Of a stretch of 7,774 nucleotides of DNA, positions 1 to 6,047 are shown one piece after another (position 1 is the first letter of the stretch; each line of letters begins with the position of its first letter). Source of the DNA: Terriglobia bacterium (GTDB taxonomy: Bacteria; Acidobacteriota; Terriglobia; UBA7540); the NCBI GenBank assembly GCA_030040515.1, contig JASHTO010000753.1, forward strand, positions 1-7,774, written 5' to 3'. Below the pieces are notes generated by a model. That model worked only from the letters and a program-made list of their open reading frames with translations. It did no database searches and had not been told where the DNA came from. Both the position numbers and the translations under genes were made by a program.

Positions 1-30
1 AACCATGCGAGCCTGTCAAGAATTTTACCT

Positions 31-153
31 CTTGGAGTGCGGGAGCAGTAGCTCCCGCCTTTGCCTTTGCATTGGCTTGGCAAGAGGGGCCAACTACGTT
101 TGGGGATGCCGAGAGCGCAAGAAAGGCGGTAGTTGTTGCTCCCGCACTCCAAG
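31..153. repeat. REP-like pair of inverted palindromes
   Basis: Two copies of a palindromic unit face each other. The outer arms 31-47 (CTTGGAGTGCGGGAGCA) and 137-153 are perfect 17-bp reverse complements, and a second 8-bp match pairs 55-62 with 122-129. The left copy also folds by itself: GCGGGAGC (39-46), loop AGTA, GCTCCCGC (51-58), 8 of 8 pairs. The right copy folds less well (126-132 with 139-145, 6 of 7 pairs, loop TTGTTG). The 59-nt middle can extend the pairing (TTGC 67-70 with GCAA 117-120). This is the form of REP/BIME elements mobilised by RAYT transposases. There is no coding capacity and no target-site duplication that I could see. The family assignment is inference, since no other copy lies in the window. 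Confidence 0.6.
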
Positions 154-348
154 ATCAAGGTCCCAACCTTGTCCTTGCTCCGAAGCGCCTTCGACCCGCG
201 CTGCATTTCTCAGAGCCTCATTGCTGATCATCACAGAAAAGCCGGGTAGCCACCGTCAAGAAACCATGGATTGTGGCCATCCGCCTCGTTTTTGAGAAGA
301 CTCCGCGCTACCCCTACTACCCCGCTGAGCCGAAAAATATGCTTCAAT
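154..348. other. Non-coding leader between repeat and peptidase gene
   Basis: No coding region here looks real. The only structure I see is a small hairpin, CAAGGT (156-161) with ACCTTG (166-171) and loop CCCA, which has no T-tract. No convincing promoter or Shine-Dalgarno sequence for the following gene could be picked out by eye. Confidence 0.4.
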
Positions 349-1362
349 ATGAGCGTGAAGACTCCCAGAGAAAATCTCACGCTGAGGCGCCACTACCATT
401 TGCCAACCCGTTTTTTGTCCAGGCATGGTGGGTTCTTACTGTTGTTCCCATTTCTCGCGCTCGCTTTTGGCATGGCGTTCACAGCGGATTCTCCCCAAAG
501 CTCCACCTCCGGCAATCCCCAGGACCTGGTGACTGCCGTCAAGCGCCTGGAAAGGAAACTGGGCTTCCGCCGGACGAAAAGCTTCAAGAAGGAGACGACG
601 GAAAACGCGGTTTCCTACCGCTGTTACTTCACCGGTAAATTCGACCTTCCCGAATCCTATGAAAAACTCCAGCTCATCGCGGGAACCAAAACCGGCTGCC
701 CGCTTGACGAACACAGATACGACGTCTTCTTTTATCCCCTGGAGGCCGTGGGCAACGGCAAATCGCTGCTTTCCGCTTCTCTCGCCAACGAGTCCGTGGA
801 GCGCTTCCTGGTGGTCGTACCGCACGAGGACTTCCATTCCAGCAAGGCATTGAAAAATCTGCCGGCGGAATTCGGCGAAGCTTCGGCCACATTGGCGGGC
901 TTTTTGACCGGTGCGGAAGTGGCTCGGGAAAAGTTCGGGGGGAATTCCCAGGTTTACATAAACCTGCAACGCGAGCCGGAGATTTTTGCCCGCAAGGCGG
1001 ATATTGTGAACCGCTCCTTCGCCCGCTTGCGCCAGTTGTATGACAATCTACACGCCGGCCGCATCTCGGTGAGCGATGCGCTGGCGCAGAAGCAGCAGGC
1101 CTTCGACGAACTAAAGCAGGAATGCACAGCCATCATGCCCGAATCCACATCCTTCAACCGTTGCCCGGCAGTCCTCAACAACGCCGGACTGGCATTTGAT
1201 GAAACCTATACGAAGTATTATCCCCTCATGTATCGGATTTACCTGGCCGATGACCGCGCGCTGAAACCGACACTTGACGCACTGCAAAGCGCCTTGAGCG
1301 CCAGAAGTGAAGATGAAGCCTTGGACAATCTGCGGAAGCTGGCAAAAAGTGCTGGGAAGTGA
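349..1362 (+). CDS. Exported putative zinc aminopeptidase (diverged PF10023-like)
   Basis: Probably an exported metal-dependent peptidase of 337 residues from ATG 349. Residues about 26-48 form a signal peptide: a positively charged stretch, then a hydrophobic run (GGFLLLFPFLALAFGMAF). The key motif is HEDFH at residues 159-163, fitting HExxH, with Glu177 in EFGEASATLAGF 14 residues after the last His. That is the spacing of HELAH...NESFA in predicted aminopeptidases of PF10023. The C-terminal stretch LNNAGLAFDETYTKYYPLMYRIY also resembles the family's NNA-LA-TY motif. The N-terminal half lacks the usual family motifs, so this is a distant member at best. The start is uncertain: TTG 271 and TTG 292 are in frame, and ATG 349 has no clear Shine-Dalgarno sequence but leaves a reasonable signal peptide. 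The gene stands alone, convergent with the Fe-ADH gene. Confidence 0.65.
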   Translation: MSVKTPRENLTLRRHYHLPTRFLSRHGGFLLLFPFLALAFGMAFTADSPQSSTSGNPQDLVTAVKRLERKLGFRRTKSFKKETTENAVSYRCYFTGKFDLPESYEKLQLIAGTKTGCPLDEHRYDVFFYPLEAVGNGKSLLSASLANESVERFLVVVPHEDFHSSKALKNLPAEFGEASATLAGFLTGAEVAREKFGGNSQVYINLQREPEIFARKADIVNRSFARLRQLYDNLHAGRISVSDALAQKQQAFDELKQECTAIMPESTSFNRCPAVLNNAGLAFDETYTKYYPLMYRIYLADDRALKPTLDALQSALSARSEDEALDNLRKLAKSAGK

Positions 1363-1382
1363 AAACGATGGTCAAGGGGCCA

Positions 1383-1424
1383 ATTCCTGAGTTCGGAATC
1401 CGGAGTGAACTTCGGGTTTCTCCG
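1383..1424. terminator. Possible hairpin terminator between convergent genes
   Basis: The 67-nt gap between the peptidase gene and the Fe-ADH gene holds two small hairpins. One is ATTCC (1383-1387) with GGAAT (1395-1399). The other is CGGAG-t-GAAC (1401-1410) with GTTT-CTCCG (1416-1424), 9 pairs with one bulge and a TTCGG loop. Neither is followed by a T-run on either strand, so intrinsic termination is uncertain. The location between convergent genes is the main support. Confidence 0.3.
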
Positions 1425-1429
1425 CAGTT

Positions 1430-2584
1430 CTAGAGCGACTGCGCCAAGACCCCACTCAGTTCCTCGGGTGTTAGTGCCAGGGGATTCCCTTTCATACTGC
1501 TTGACCGCGCGGCTTCTGCGCATATTTCCGAAGCGTCTTTCTCTTCCACACCATAGGACTTGAGAGATGGGATCTCAAGCTCATTGGTGATTTCGCGGGT
1601 CCAGGTTACCACGTCTTGCGCAACGGCGTCGCCGCGGCCGCTGAGCATCGCCGCGATTCTCTGATATCGGTTCAGCGCGGGACTGTCAGGCGCGCGGGAC
1701 CATAGAGCAAGCAGATTTGCCTCGATTCCGTGGGAGAGAATGGCGGCGCAAATGGCTCCATGCGGCGCGTGATATCGGCCGCCGAGTGGCCCGGCAAATC
1801 CGTGAATGACACCCAGGCCGGCGTTGGCCAGTGCCAATCCGCTGAGCAGCGCTGCCAGCGACAGATCACGTCGCGCGTCCAAATCCTGCCCGTGGTGAAA
1901 TGCCTTGCGAAGTGAGCGCGCCGCAAGCGGAATTCCCTGTTCACAAAATCCATCCGTCATAGGATTGGCGCGGATGGAAACGTAGGCTTCCATCAATTGC
2001 GTGAGCGCATCGAGCCCGGTGCGCGCGGTCACGGCGGGCGACAGGCCGAGGGTCAGCTCCGGGTCAATCACTGCCAGGCGCGGCAGCAGGCAGGGACTTC
2101 GCAGGCTGACTTTCACGCGCCGGTCCGGCACTCCCAGCACCGCGTTGCGCGTGACCTCAGAGCCCGTTCCCGCCGTAGTAGGAACAGCAATGAAGGGCGC
2201 AGCGGGGTTTTGCAGCGGTTTCCCCTGGCCTACCACTTCAAGATAATCCAGCACTTCGCCGGGATTGGTGAGCAGCCCGGCGATGGCCTTTCCTGCGTCG
2301 ATGGCGCTGCCGCCGCCGATGGCGACGACCACGCCACACTCTGACTCGCGTGCCTGCTGCACACCTTGCGCAATTAAGTCCAACGTAGGTTCAACATACA
2401 CACTGAAGGGAGGGTTTGTGGCACTTCGTGTCAGGGGGTCGGCCCGCAAAATGTCGGCTCGCGTCGAGTCACGGCCCGTGACCAAAAGCACACGCTTTCC
2501 CCACGACTTTACTGCGGAGGCTACTTGCCGAGCGGCGCCATCGCCAAAAACGATTCGTCCCGCGGTGGCAAACTCAAATTGCAT
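1430..2584 (-). CDS. Iron-containing (type III) alcohol dehydrogenase
   Basis: NAD(P)-dependent reductase or dehydrogenase of the Fe-ADH family, 384 residues, the usual length, cytoplasmic. The N-terminal Rossmann-like half carries the dinucleotide-binding GGGSAID at residues 90-96 and PTTAGTGSEVT at 135-145. The helical C-terminal half carries the metal site: Asp192 (LDALTQ), then Gln196 where FucO-like members have His, His261 (HGFAG) and His275 (HAPHG). ATG 2584 is preferred because family members begin close to FEF-P-RI-FGDGA. An earlier ATG at 2620 would overlap the upstream gene by 29 nt. The upstream LsrG-like gene stops 7 nt before this start, so the two are almost certainly co-transcribed. 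The substrate cannot be predicted. Lactaldehyde reductase, maleylacetate reductase and short-chain alcohol dehydrogenase are all possible within the family. Confidence 0.92.
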   Translation of the reverse strand: MQFEFATAGRIVFGDGAARQVASAVKSWGKRVLLVTGRDSTRADILRADPLTRSATNPPFSVYVEPTLDLIAQGVQQARESECGVVVAIGGGSAIDAGKAIAGLLTNPGEVLDYLEVVGQGKPLQNPAAPFIAVPTTAGTGSEVTRNAVLGVPDRRVKVSLRSPCLLPRLAVIDPELTLGLSPAVTARTGLDALTQLMEAYVSIRANPMTDGFCEQGIPLAARSLRKAFHHGQDLDARRDLSLAALLSGLALANAGLGVIHGFAGPLGGRYHAPHGAICAAILSHGIEANLLALWSRAPDSPALNRYQRIAAMLSGRGDAVAQDVVTWTREITNELEIPSLKSYGVEEKDASEICAEAARSSSMKGNPLALTPEELSGVLAQSL

Positions 2585-2591
2585 CGGCGGT

Positions 2592-2897
2592 TCACCAACC
2601 TTCCTCGCCCGGGAAAACATTTGCGAACTTCACGCTGAAGCGTGGCTCCGCCATCAGCGACTCCATGCGGTCGCGCCACGCGGCGTAATGGGGGGTGGCC
2701 TTGTGCGCGGCCGTCGCTTCAACATTCCGGTAAACTTCGACGAGCACGAAGCGCGCGGGGTCGTCCACTTGCTGCACCAAGTCAAAGCGCGCGATGCCCG
2801 GCTCCTTGATGCTGTTGCGCGCATTCTCGGTCGTGATTTCCTTGAATGCCTCGATGCAGTCGGGCTTCACCCGCACATGGACGTGTACGATGAGCAT
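2592..2897 (-). CDS. LsrG-like ABM-domain protein (putative monooxygenase or isomerase)
   Basis: Small dimeric ferredoxin-like protein of the antibiotic biosynthesis monooxygenase family (PF03992), 101 residues, a single full-length domain. It resembles E. coli LsrG more than the general YgiN-type quinol monooxygenases. Shared patterns are the EPGIARFDLVQQVDDPARFVL stretch at about residues 32-52, HKATPHY at 65-71 (LsrG has HKTTPHY), and ESLMAEPR at 79-86. LsrG isomerises phospho-DPD in autoinducer-2 breakdown, but no lsrK, lsrF or lsr transporter gene is present here, so that exact role is not supported. The ATG at 2897 has only a weak GGGA about 10 nt upstream. It sits between the CPDase gene (27-nt gap) and the Fe-ADH gene (7-nt gap), suggesting one operon. 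Confidence 0.85.
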   Translation of the reverse strand: MLIVHVHVRVKPDCIEAFKEITTENARNSIKEPGIARFDLVQQVDDPARFVLVEVYRNVEATAAHKATPHYAAWRDRMESLMAEPRFSVKFANVFPGEEGW

Positions 2898-2924
2898 CTT
2901 TTATTCCCAATTCCCGGGCGAGCT

Positions 2925-3440
2925 TCATTTCAGTGGGAAGCTTGCCACGCGCCGCCAATGCCTTGGATGGCCGTGCGCGAGCCAAACGTAGAGCACTCGC
3001 GCTTTGAATCGAACATCCAGCCGGGGTCCCATCTCCGCGATGATTCCTTCCTTCAAACTGCGCGGGTAATCGCCGTAAAGAAGGCTCAAGTGAGGCGTGA
3101 AGGCAGGTTCGCGCCGAGCGCCAAACACTTCCAGAGCCTTTTGATGCGCTTCGCGCAGAGGCTTGGTGAGCGCCACATGCGCGAACAGGCAGCGGAAGTA
3201 TTCGTCAAGGAATCCGATTTCACCGAGTCGCAAGGTGAGAGGGCGGATTCCGGCGGCAACACGCGCGGCCTTGGCGACCAAATCCTCGCGTAGGCCTCCG
3301 CGTCCGCCCAGCAGCGTCACGTGGGGAGGGAAATCCGGTCCGCCATACCGAATGCTCAATCGCCGGATGATCTGCGATAGCCGATCGAACACCTCGCCTC
3401 CGGGGATGAGCAAGAGGGAATATTTATTTCCGGCCGGCAT
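2925..3440 (-). CDS. 2H-family cyclic phosphodiesterase (CPDase, PF07823-like)
   Basis: Predicted 2',3'-cyclic-nucleotide or ADP-ribose 1'',2''-cyclic-phosphate phosphodiesterase of the 2H superfamily, 171 residues, cytoplasmic. The two catalytic motifs are HVT at residues 40-42 (FPPHVTLLGG) and HLS at 117-119 (TPHLSLLYGDY). The N-terminal YSLLLIP, the FLDEYFRCLFAHVAL strand and the closing W--VASFPL match the order of plant and yeast CPDases. In those enzymes the two His residues act in opening the cyclic phosphate ring. ATG 3440 is chosen over an in-frame TTG at 3458 because the N-terminus then matches the family, although no strong Shine-Dalgarno sequence is visible. This is the first gene of a likely three-gene operon with the LsrG-like and Fe-ADH genes. 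A candidate promoter and inverted repeat lie directly upstream. Confidence 0.85.
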   Translation of the reverse strand: MPAGNKYSLLLIPGGEVFDRLSQIIRRLSIRYGGPDFPPHVTLLGGRGGLREDLVAKAARVAAGIRPLTLRLGEIGFLDEYFRCLFAHVALTKPLREAHQKALEVFGARREPAFTPHLSLLYGDYPRSLKEGIIAEMGPRLDVRFKARVLYVWLAHGHPRHWRRVASFPLK

Positions 3441-3453
3441 AGAAAGGGTAAAG

Positions 3454-3495
3454 GGCAAGAGATAAAGCCGTAAAAGTATCGATTTATCTCTTGCC
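3454..3495 (-). promoter_or_regulatory. 13-bp perfect inverted repeat, operator-like
   Basis: GGCAAGAGATAAA (3454-3466) and its exact reverse complement (3483-3495) flank a 16-nt loop, just upstream of the CPDase start at 3440. Outer GTAAAG (3448-3453) and CTTTAC (3506-3511) add to the symmetry. One arm falls in the spacer of the candidate minus-strand promoter and the other at about its transcription start, which is the usual geometry of a repressor site. As RNA it could also form a leader hairpin. It is not followed by a clean T-run, so a terminator is less likely. Confidence 0.45.
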
Positions 3496-3504
3496 AGCTT
3501 TCAA
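3475..3504 (-). promoter_or_regulatory. Candidate promoter for CPDase operon
   Basis: On the minus strand, TTGAAA (complement of 3499-3504) and GATACT (complement of 3475-3480) are spaced by 18 nt. They match the sigma-70 consensus in 5 of 6 and 4 of 6 positions. Transcription would begin near 3468, giving a leader of about 28 nt before ATG 3440. Found by eye only. Confidence 0.3.
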
Positions 3505-3519
3505 CCTTTACATTTTGGC

Positions 3520-3541
3520 CGCTGCGGGCGAGTCCGCAGCG
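3520..3541 (-). terminator. Strong hairpin after DUF1080 gene
   Basis: CGCTGCGG (3520-3527) and CCGCAGCG (3534-3541) form an 8-bp GC-rich stem with a 6-nt loop. It starts 7 nt past the DUF1080 stop codon on the minus strand. No T-run follows in that direction, so it may be a non-canonical terminator or an mRNA 3'-end stabiliser that separates the DUF1080 gene from the CPDase operon. Confidence 0.4.
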
Positions 3542-3547
3542 TATCGA

Positions 3548-4348
3548 TTATTGCCCCTCTTTAAGCTCGCGAAGCCAGAGATTGCGATAACGCACCGGGT
3601 GATGGTGATCCTGCAAGCGGAGGGGGAGCCTATCCGGTTCAGGAGTGTAGGGCGGACGCTGATGGTGCGCCGTGGGGCCCATGATTTCTACATGGTCCTG
3701 CGCCAGAACGCCGTTATACAACACCGTCACGTCGGCGGGCCGCGTCAACTTCCCATTGGAATCGAAGCGGGCGCCGTGAAAGACGATGTCGTACATCTGC
3801 CACACCCCAGGCGGGCGCGCAGCGTTCACCTGGGGAGGATATTGGCCATAAACAGCGGCGGCTTCACCGTCCGCATAGGTCACATTGTTGAACGAATCGA
3901 GCACTTGAATTTCGTAGAGGCCGTGCAGAAAGACTCCGCTATTGCCGCGGTCCTGGTCGGTGCCGTGCGGCGGGTTGGGCGTAGCCCATTCCACGTGCAA
4001 TTGGAAATCGCCATAGGAATCTTTGGTTTGAATGTCTCCGGTTCCCGGCACCACCTGGAAGTATCCATTTCCCACAGTCCACTTGGCCGGACCGCCTTTG
4101 ACCTCTTCCCAATTGGAAAGATCCTTGCCGTTAAAGAGCGCGATTGCATCGGACGGCGGCCGCCCCGGTTGCGCCTGCGAGCTCTCAGTCCCCGGCGTAA
4201 TGATGGGCGGTTCGGGACGGTTGCGATCGTTCGGACCCCATTGTTGCTGGGCTTGCTGCGGCCAGGCATAGGGCCGCGAGGTTATCATCACAATGGAGAT
4301 CACGGCGAGCCCCACACAGCTTGCTGTCAACCAAAGTACTTTGCGCAT
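3548..4348 (-). CDS. Secreted DUF1080 protein (3-keto-disaccharide hydrolase family)
   Basis: Exported protein of 266 residues with one DUF1080 domain (PF06439), a concanavalin-like beta sandwich linked to hydrolysis of 3-keto-glycosides. Residues 1 to about 30 give a signal peptide (MRKVLWLTASC, then a hydrophobic run to about residue 22). A Pro/Gln-rich linker follows to about residue 66. The domain begins at ALFNGKDLSNW (70-80) and contains GNSGVFLHGLYEIQVLDS (135-152), GVWQMYDIVFHGARFD (181-196) and the closing LPLRLQDHHHPVRYRNLWLREL (241-262). These are all typical positions for the family. ATG 4348 is preferred over upstream in-frame starts because it gives the signal peptide and has an AGGGGGA Shine-Dalgarno sequence about 8 nt upstream. 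The substrate is unknown. A 98-nt gap from the RraA-family gene, with its own possible -10, suggests it may be transcribed independently. Confidence 0.9.
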   Translation of the reverse strand: MRKVLWLTASCVGLAVISIVMITSRPYAWPQQAQQQWGPNDRNRPEPPIITPGTESSQAQPGRPPSDAIALFNGKDLSNWEEVKGGPAKWTVGNGYFQVVPGTGDIQTKDSYGDFQLHVEWATPNPPHGTDQDRGNSGVFLHGLYEIQVLDSFNNVTYADGEAAAVYGQYPPQVNAARPPGVWQMYDIVFHGARFDSNGKLTRPADVTVLYNGVLAQDHVEIMGPTAHHQRPPYTPEPDRLPLRLQDHHHPVRYRNLWLRELKEGQ

Positions 4349-4400
4349 AATTTTTTTCCCCCTGATCAATGAACTACGGTTAAATCGCACGAGCGCGGCT

Positions 4401-4406
4401 ATTGTA
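4401..4406 (-). promoter_or_regulatory. Possible -10 box for DUF1080 gene
   Basis: TACAAT on the minus strand, 52 nt upstream of ATG 4348, inside the 98-nt gap after the RraA-family gene. No good -35 hexamer could be placed at 16-18 nt, so this is weak. Confidence 0.2.
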
Positions 4407-4446
4407 CTCTGCAACCGCTCGCAGGTGATTGGGGATTTTTTGCCGG

Positions 4447-5139
4447 TTACGGCCGCAAGCGGTTCCAAAGCTCGGTAAGCCCTTCGACCGTAAATTCCTT
4501 GGATTGGGAATAGTTGATGATTTGGCGCTCCATGGTGTCTACCGTTTTTACTCCTTCGGGAATTCGAGCGGCGATTTCGTGCGGAATATTCGTCACGCCG
4601 TGCCGGTCGCCGTGCAGCAGGTCGCCGGGGCGCACCGTGAGGCCGCCGACGCGCACCGGCAGTCCCACCTCCACAATGTGGACGTAAGCGTGAGAAACCG
4701 CAATGTGGCTGGCAAAAAAGTGGAAGCCCAGGGGCTCCACTTCATCGAGGTCGCGCACGGAGCCGTTGGTGACACAGCCGACGCAGCCCATGGCCTTGTG
4801 CATGGTGGCGTTCACTTCGCCCCAGAACGATCCGAGTCCGGGCGGGTCGTCCAGATCTTCCACCACAATCACTCGCGGCGACGGAACCTTCATGATGTCC
4901 TGCCAATGCGCGCTGGCCGGAAGGGCGGCGCCTTTTGCACCGGAAGTTATGGACTGGATTTTGAGCGTCACGGCGTATCCCACCATGACGCCGAGCCCTG
5001 GGAACACACATTTGATTTCCGGGCGCATAAAGCCTTCGTTGCGGGGGCGAACGTCGAAAACTTCAATTGCGTTCGCGATGGTGGGCGTGTTGAATGCCCG
5101 CAAACGCTCGAGCACGGCGGGGTCCAGGGGTTGCATCAT
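4447..5139 (-). CDS. RraA-family aldolase-like protein
   Basis: Member of the RraA/HMG-aldolase fold (PF03737, often mislabelled dimethylmenaquinone methyltransferase), 230 residues, the full family length, cytoplasmic. Biochemically studied relatives are class II aldolases or decarboxylases of keto acids such as 4-hydroxy-4-methyl-2-oxoglutarate and oxaloacetate; E. coli RraA inhibits RNase E. Visible motifs are the N-terminal FNTPTIANAIE (16-26), GSFWGEVNATMHKAMGCVG (103-121), the TNGSVRD loop (124-130) whose Arg129-Asp130 correspond to the active-site Arg-Asp pair, and PGDLLHGDRHGVTNIP (171-186). The start at ATG 5139 has GGAGA 5 nt upstream; a second ATG follows directly. The extra C-terminal tail and the conserved Arg-Asp favour an enzyme over an RNase E inhibitor, but the substrate is not known. 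A well-formed -10 box lies upstream, so it probably starts its own transcript. Confidence 0.88.
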   Translation of the reverse strand: MMQPLDPAVLERLRAFNTPTIANAIEVFDVRPRNEGFMRPEIKCVFPGLGVMVGYAVTLKIQSITSGAKGAALPASAHWQDIMKVPSPRVIVVEDLDDPPGLGSFWGEVNATMHKAMGCVGCVTNGSVRDLDEVEPLGFHFFASHIAVSHAYVHIVEVGLPVRVGGLTVRPGDLLHGDRHGVTNIPHEIAARIPEGVKTVDTMERQIINYSQSKEFTVEGLTELWNRLRP

Positions 5140-5181
5140 CGTGTCTCCGTGTTCAAAAGAAAATTTCTTAGAGCGGGTGAC

Positions 5182-5209
5182 ATTATATGGGGTCAGCGCA
5201 AAAAACCAA
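5182..5209 (-). promoter_or_regulatory. Candidate sigma-70 promoter for RraA-family gene
   Basis: The minus strand carries a perfect TATAAT (complement of 5182-5187) with TTGGTT (complement of 5204-5209) 16 nt upstream. Transcription would begin near 5175, leaving a 35-nt leader with a good Shine-Dalgarno sequence before ATG 5139. The -35 lies exactly where the upstream deacetylase remnant loses homology. Confidence 0.5.
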
Positions 5210-5381
5210 AATATTTGGGGGCATCATCGAAGGTGAGGACGACAGTCTTATCCGCAATAGGCTCGGCGGATGAGGCAGGCGCAAGGCCATACGCCGGTGC
5301 GCGGCGGATCTGAAACGCGGCCCAAGCGGCCGCATGGCGCTCGAGAAACTCTCTCCGGTTCAGCCGAAGGTTCCAGGGCAA
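5193..5381 (-). pseudogene. Truncated polysaccharide deacetylase (5' remnant)
   Basis: A 62-codon remnant of a NodB-type polysaccharide deacetylase gene. It reads from TTG 5381 with an AGAGAG ribosome-site-like stretch just upstream. Residues 8-12 (NRREF) begin a Tat-like signal region, and KTVVLTFDDAPK at 45-56 is the hallmark first motif of the domain, where the two Asp residues take part in catalysis and metal binding. Homology ends at Lys56. Six unrelated residues follow, then a TGA stop at 5193-5195. The remaining roughly 200 residues of a normal domain are absent, as the RraA-family gene starts 53 nt further on. It lies 11 nt after the msrA stop, so it was probably once co-transcribed with msrA. 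A short real peptide cannot be excluded, but a deletion remnant is the simplest reading. Confidence 0.65.
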
Positions 5382-5391
5382 GGAGTTTCTC
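5343..5391. repeat. Short inverted repeat near msrA 3' end
   Basis: GAGAAACTC (5343-5351) and its exact reverse complement GAGTTTCTC (5383-5391) lie 31 nt apart, spanning the start of the deacetylase remnant just past the msrA stop. It could fold in the msrA transcript. No T-run follows. Confidence 0.3.
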
Positions 5392-5392
5392 T

Positions 5393-5872
5393 CTACTTGA
5401 TGTGGCAGCTCGCCATTCCGCGCTTTTCCAGGTATTGCTGGTGGTATTCTTCGGCACGCCAGAACTCCGAGGCCGGCGTGATCTCCGTAACGATCTTCCG
5501 GCTGTATTTTCCGGATTTATCCAGCGCTTCCTTGGAGGCGCGCGCCGCGGATTCCTGCTCGGACGAGTGGAAGAATATCGCACTGCGATATTGTTTGCCG
5601 TAGTCGGGGCCCTGGCGGTTGAATTGCGTGGGGTCGTGGTTTTCCCAGAAAATCTTCAGCAGCTTCGCGTAAGTAATCTGTGCGGGGTCGAAGGTGACTT
5701 CCACCACTTCAGCGTGCCCGGTCTGGTCCGTGCAGACGTCCTGATAGGTGGGATTCTTCAAATGCCCGCCCGAGTAGCCCACCGCCGTCGAGATGACCCC
5801 GTGAACGTGCTGGAACGCCGCCTCCACTCCCCAGAAACACCCCGCGCCGAAAGTTGCCTTTTCCGTCGCCAC
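5393..5872 (-). CDS. msrA: Peptide-methionine (S)-S-oxide reductase MsrA
   Basis: Reduces the S-epimer of methionine sulfoxide in proteins and free methionine, a cytoplasmic repair enzyme. It is full-length at 159 residues. The catalytic motif GCFWG spans residues 11-15 with nucleophile Cys12. GYSGG (32-36), NPTYQDV (40-46), GHAEVVEV (52-59) and GPDYGKQYRS (88-97) are the expected family blocks. Cys156 in the C-terminal ASCHIK is a likely resolving cysteine. The start is GTG 5872, supported by a strong AAAGGAGGG (complement of 5878-5886) at good spacing. A weak promoter can be drawn further upstream, TGGAAA (complement of 5931-5936) and TAAGAT (complement of 5908-5913) spaced by 17 nt. The gene is followed at 11 nt by the deacetylase remnant and is divergent from the toxin-antitoxin pair. 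Confidence 0.96.
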   Translation of the reverse strand: MATEKATFGAGCFWGVEAAFQHVHGVISTAVGYSGGHLKNPTYQDVCTDQTGHAEVVEVTFDPAQITYAKLLKIFWENHDPTQFNRQGPDYGKQYRSAIFFHSSEQESAARASKEALDKSGKYSRKIVTEITPASEFWRAEEYHQQYLEKRGMASCHIK

Positions 5873-6047
5873 GATGACCCTCCTTTGGGAATCTTCAGCC
5901 CTTCAGAATCTTATGCCCACTGAGGCGCATTTTCCACTGCTTCTCAAACAAAGCAGCAAGCTAGATGCACGTAAGCGCAGCGCGGTTCTGCCCACGACGA
6001 CCATCCGCATCATTCGACCTGGCATCATATTCCCAAACATGTTCTGA

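Noticed and set aside
5..295. Possible small protein at the left edge
   Set aside because: It runs straight through the REP-like palindrome pair and has no recognisable motif or ribosome site.
2265..3293. Long plus-strand open frame of 342 codons
   Set aside because: It runs antisense across the Fe-ADH 5' end, the LsrG-like gene and the CPDase gene, all clear family members, and its translation is Arg/His-rich without motifs.
3491..4372. Plus-strand open frame of 293 codons
   Set aside because: Antisense to the DUF1080 gene, with no domain or Shine-Dalgarno sequence.
4420..4470. T-run with a small GCCG/CGGC hairpin at the RraA-family stop
   Set aside because: The T-run is on the wrong side of the stem for either strand to act as an intrinsic terminator.
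4625..4700. GDRHGVTNIP in the RraA-family protein in place of GDxDGV
   Set aside because: The D-R-H-G-V form is, as far as I recall, usual in this subfamily, so it is not a loss of function.
4429..5313. Plus-strand open frame of 294 codons
   Set aside because: Antisense to the RraA-family gene; the His/Val-rich product looks like a mirror of a GC-rich coding strand.
5873..6047. Divergent gap between msrA and the toxin-antitoxin pair searched for a small RNA or tRNA
   Set aside because: No cloverleaf, strong hairpin with T-run or repeat was found; only weak promoter-like hexamers.
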